Shown here: one piece after another, positions 30,025-30,051 of the stretch
Layout: every line of letters begins with the position of its first letter
Numbering within the stretch: the stretch's first letter is position 1
Source of the DNA: a virus
Virus record (IMG/VR): IMGVR_UViG_3300049856_000226
Span: 1-30,051 of that record
Strand: one strand, 5' to 3'
DNA: 30,051 nucleotides
Program-made: the position numbers and the translations under genes
Notes under the pieces: model-generated
Database searches by the model: none
What the model was told of the DNA's origin: nothing
What the model saw: only the letters and a program-made list of their open reading frames with translations

Positions 30025-30051
30025 TTACTGGGATGCGTCGAAACTCTGTGA

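Noticed and set aside
29833-30051. + strand ORF ending exactly at the window edge
   Set aside because: Its start lies inside terS and has no ribosome binding site; the later part could be chance. Kept only as a note to the terS-upstream entry.
1-30051. tRNA genes, CRISPR arrays, insertion sequences and att sites
   Set aside because: No cloverleaf with a CCA-type end, no regularly spaced repeats and no transposase or integrase was recognised by eye; a tRNAscan or repeat search would be needed to exclude small ones.

Overview
The window is part of a tailed-phage genome, or of a prophage, with a long non-contractile-tail (siphovirus) plan. No ordinary bacterial chromosomal genes, rRNA, tRNA, CRISPR array or insertion sequence were recognised. 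The DNA is GC-rich and very tightly packed, with many stop/start overlaps of the ATGA, TGATG and TAATG type. The host cannot be named from the sequence. A protein resembling the phiC31 gp3-type recombination directionality factor hints at a temperate phage, but no integrase, repressor or att site is visible in the window.

Left arm, about 1-6158, + strand (replication/early or accessory genes). It holds the 3' end of a cut gene, an SF2 DEAH-box helicase of phage replication type, a strong-looking promoter followed by a ribbon-helix-helix regulator, the RDF-like zinc-binding protein, then a run of small genes. These include several Cys-rich (putative zinc-binding) proteins, a one-pass membrane peptide, a protein with a homing-endonuclease-associated-repeat-like motif, and a PD-(D/E)XK nuclease of the DUF1064 type.

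Right arm, about 6162-29886, - strand, read right to left (late genes). The order is terS, terL, a small ORF, a promoter-plus-terminator leader, HK97-type portal, S49 prohead protease, HK97-type major capsid protein, structural and head-fibre-like proteins, head-tail connector, head-tail adaptor, a cement/decoration-like protein, a small Cys protein, gp10-like and DUF3168-like head/tail completion proteins, major tail protein, tail chaperones G and GT (with an A AAA AAC -1 frameshift site), tape measure with an embedded lytic transglycosylase, a second copy of the major-tail-protein fold, a probable lectin-like protein, and the gene-transfer-agent-like tail-tip block (DUF2460, DUF2163, NlpC/P60, tail tip protein). 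A fibre, a LamG/arabinofuranosidase-like receptor-binding candidate and a four-gene membrane/coiled-coil cluster that looks like part of a lysis cassette follow. The two arms converge at 6158/6162 with three bases between the stop codons and a 17-bp-arm palindrome just inside the minus-strand gene.

The points most worth a second look are the duplicated major tail protein with a 16-residue C-terminal repeat downstream of the tape measure, the promoter/terminator leader before the portal gene, a + strand ORF in the only real gap in the late operon, and the predicted G-GT frameshift.
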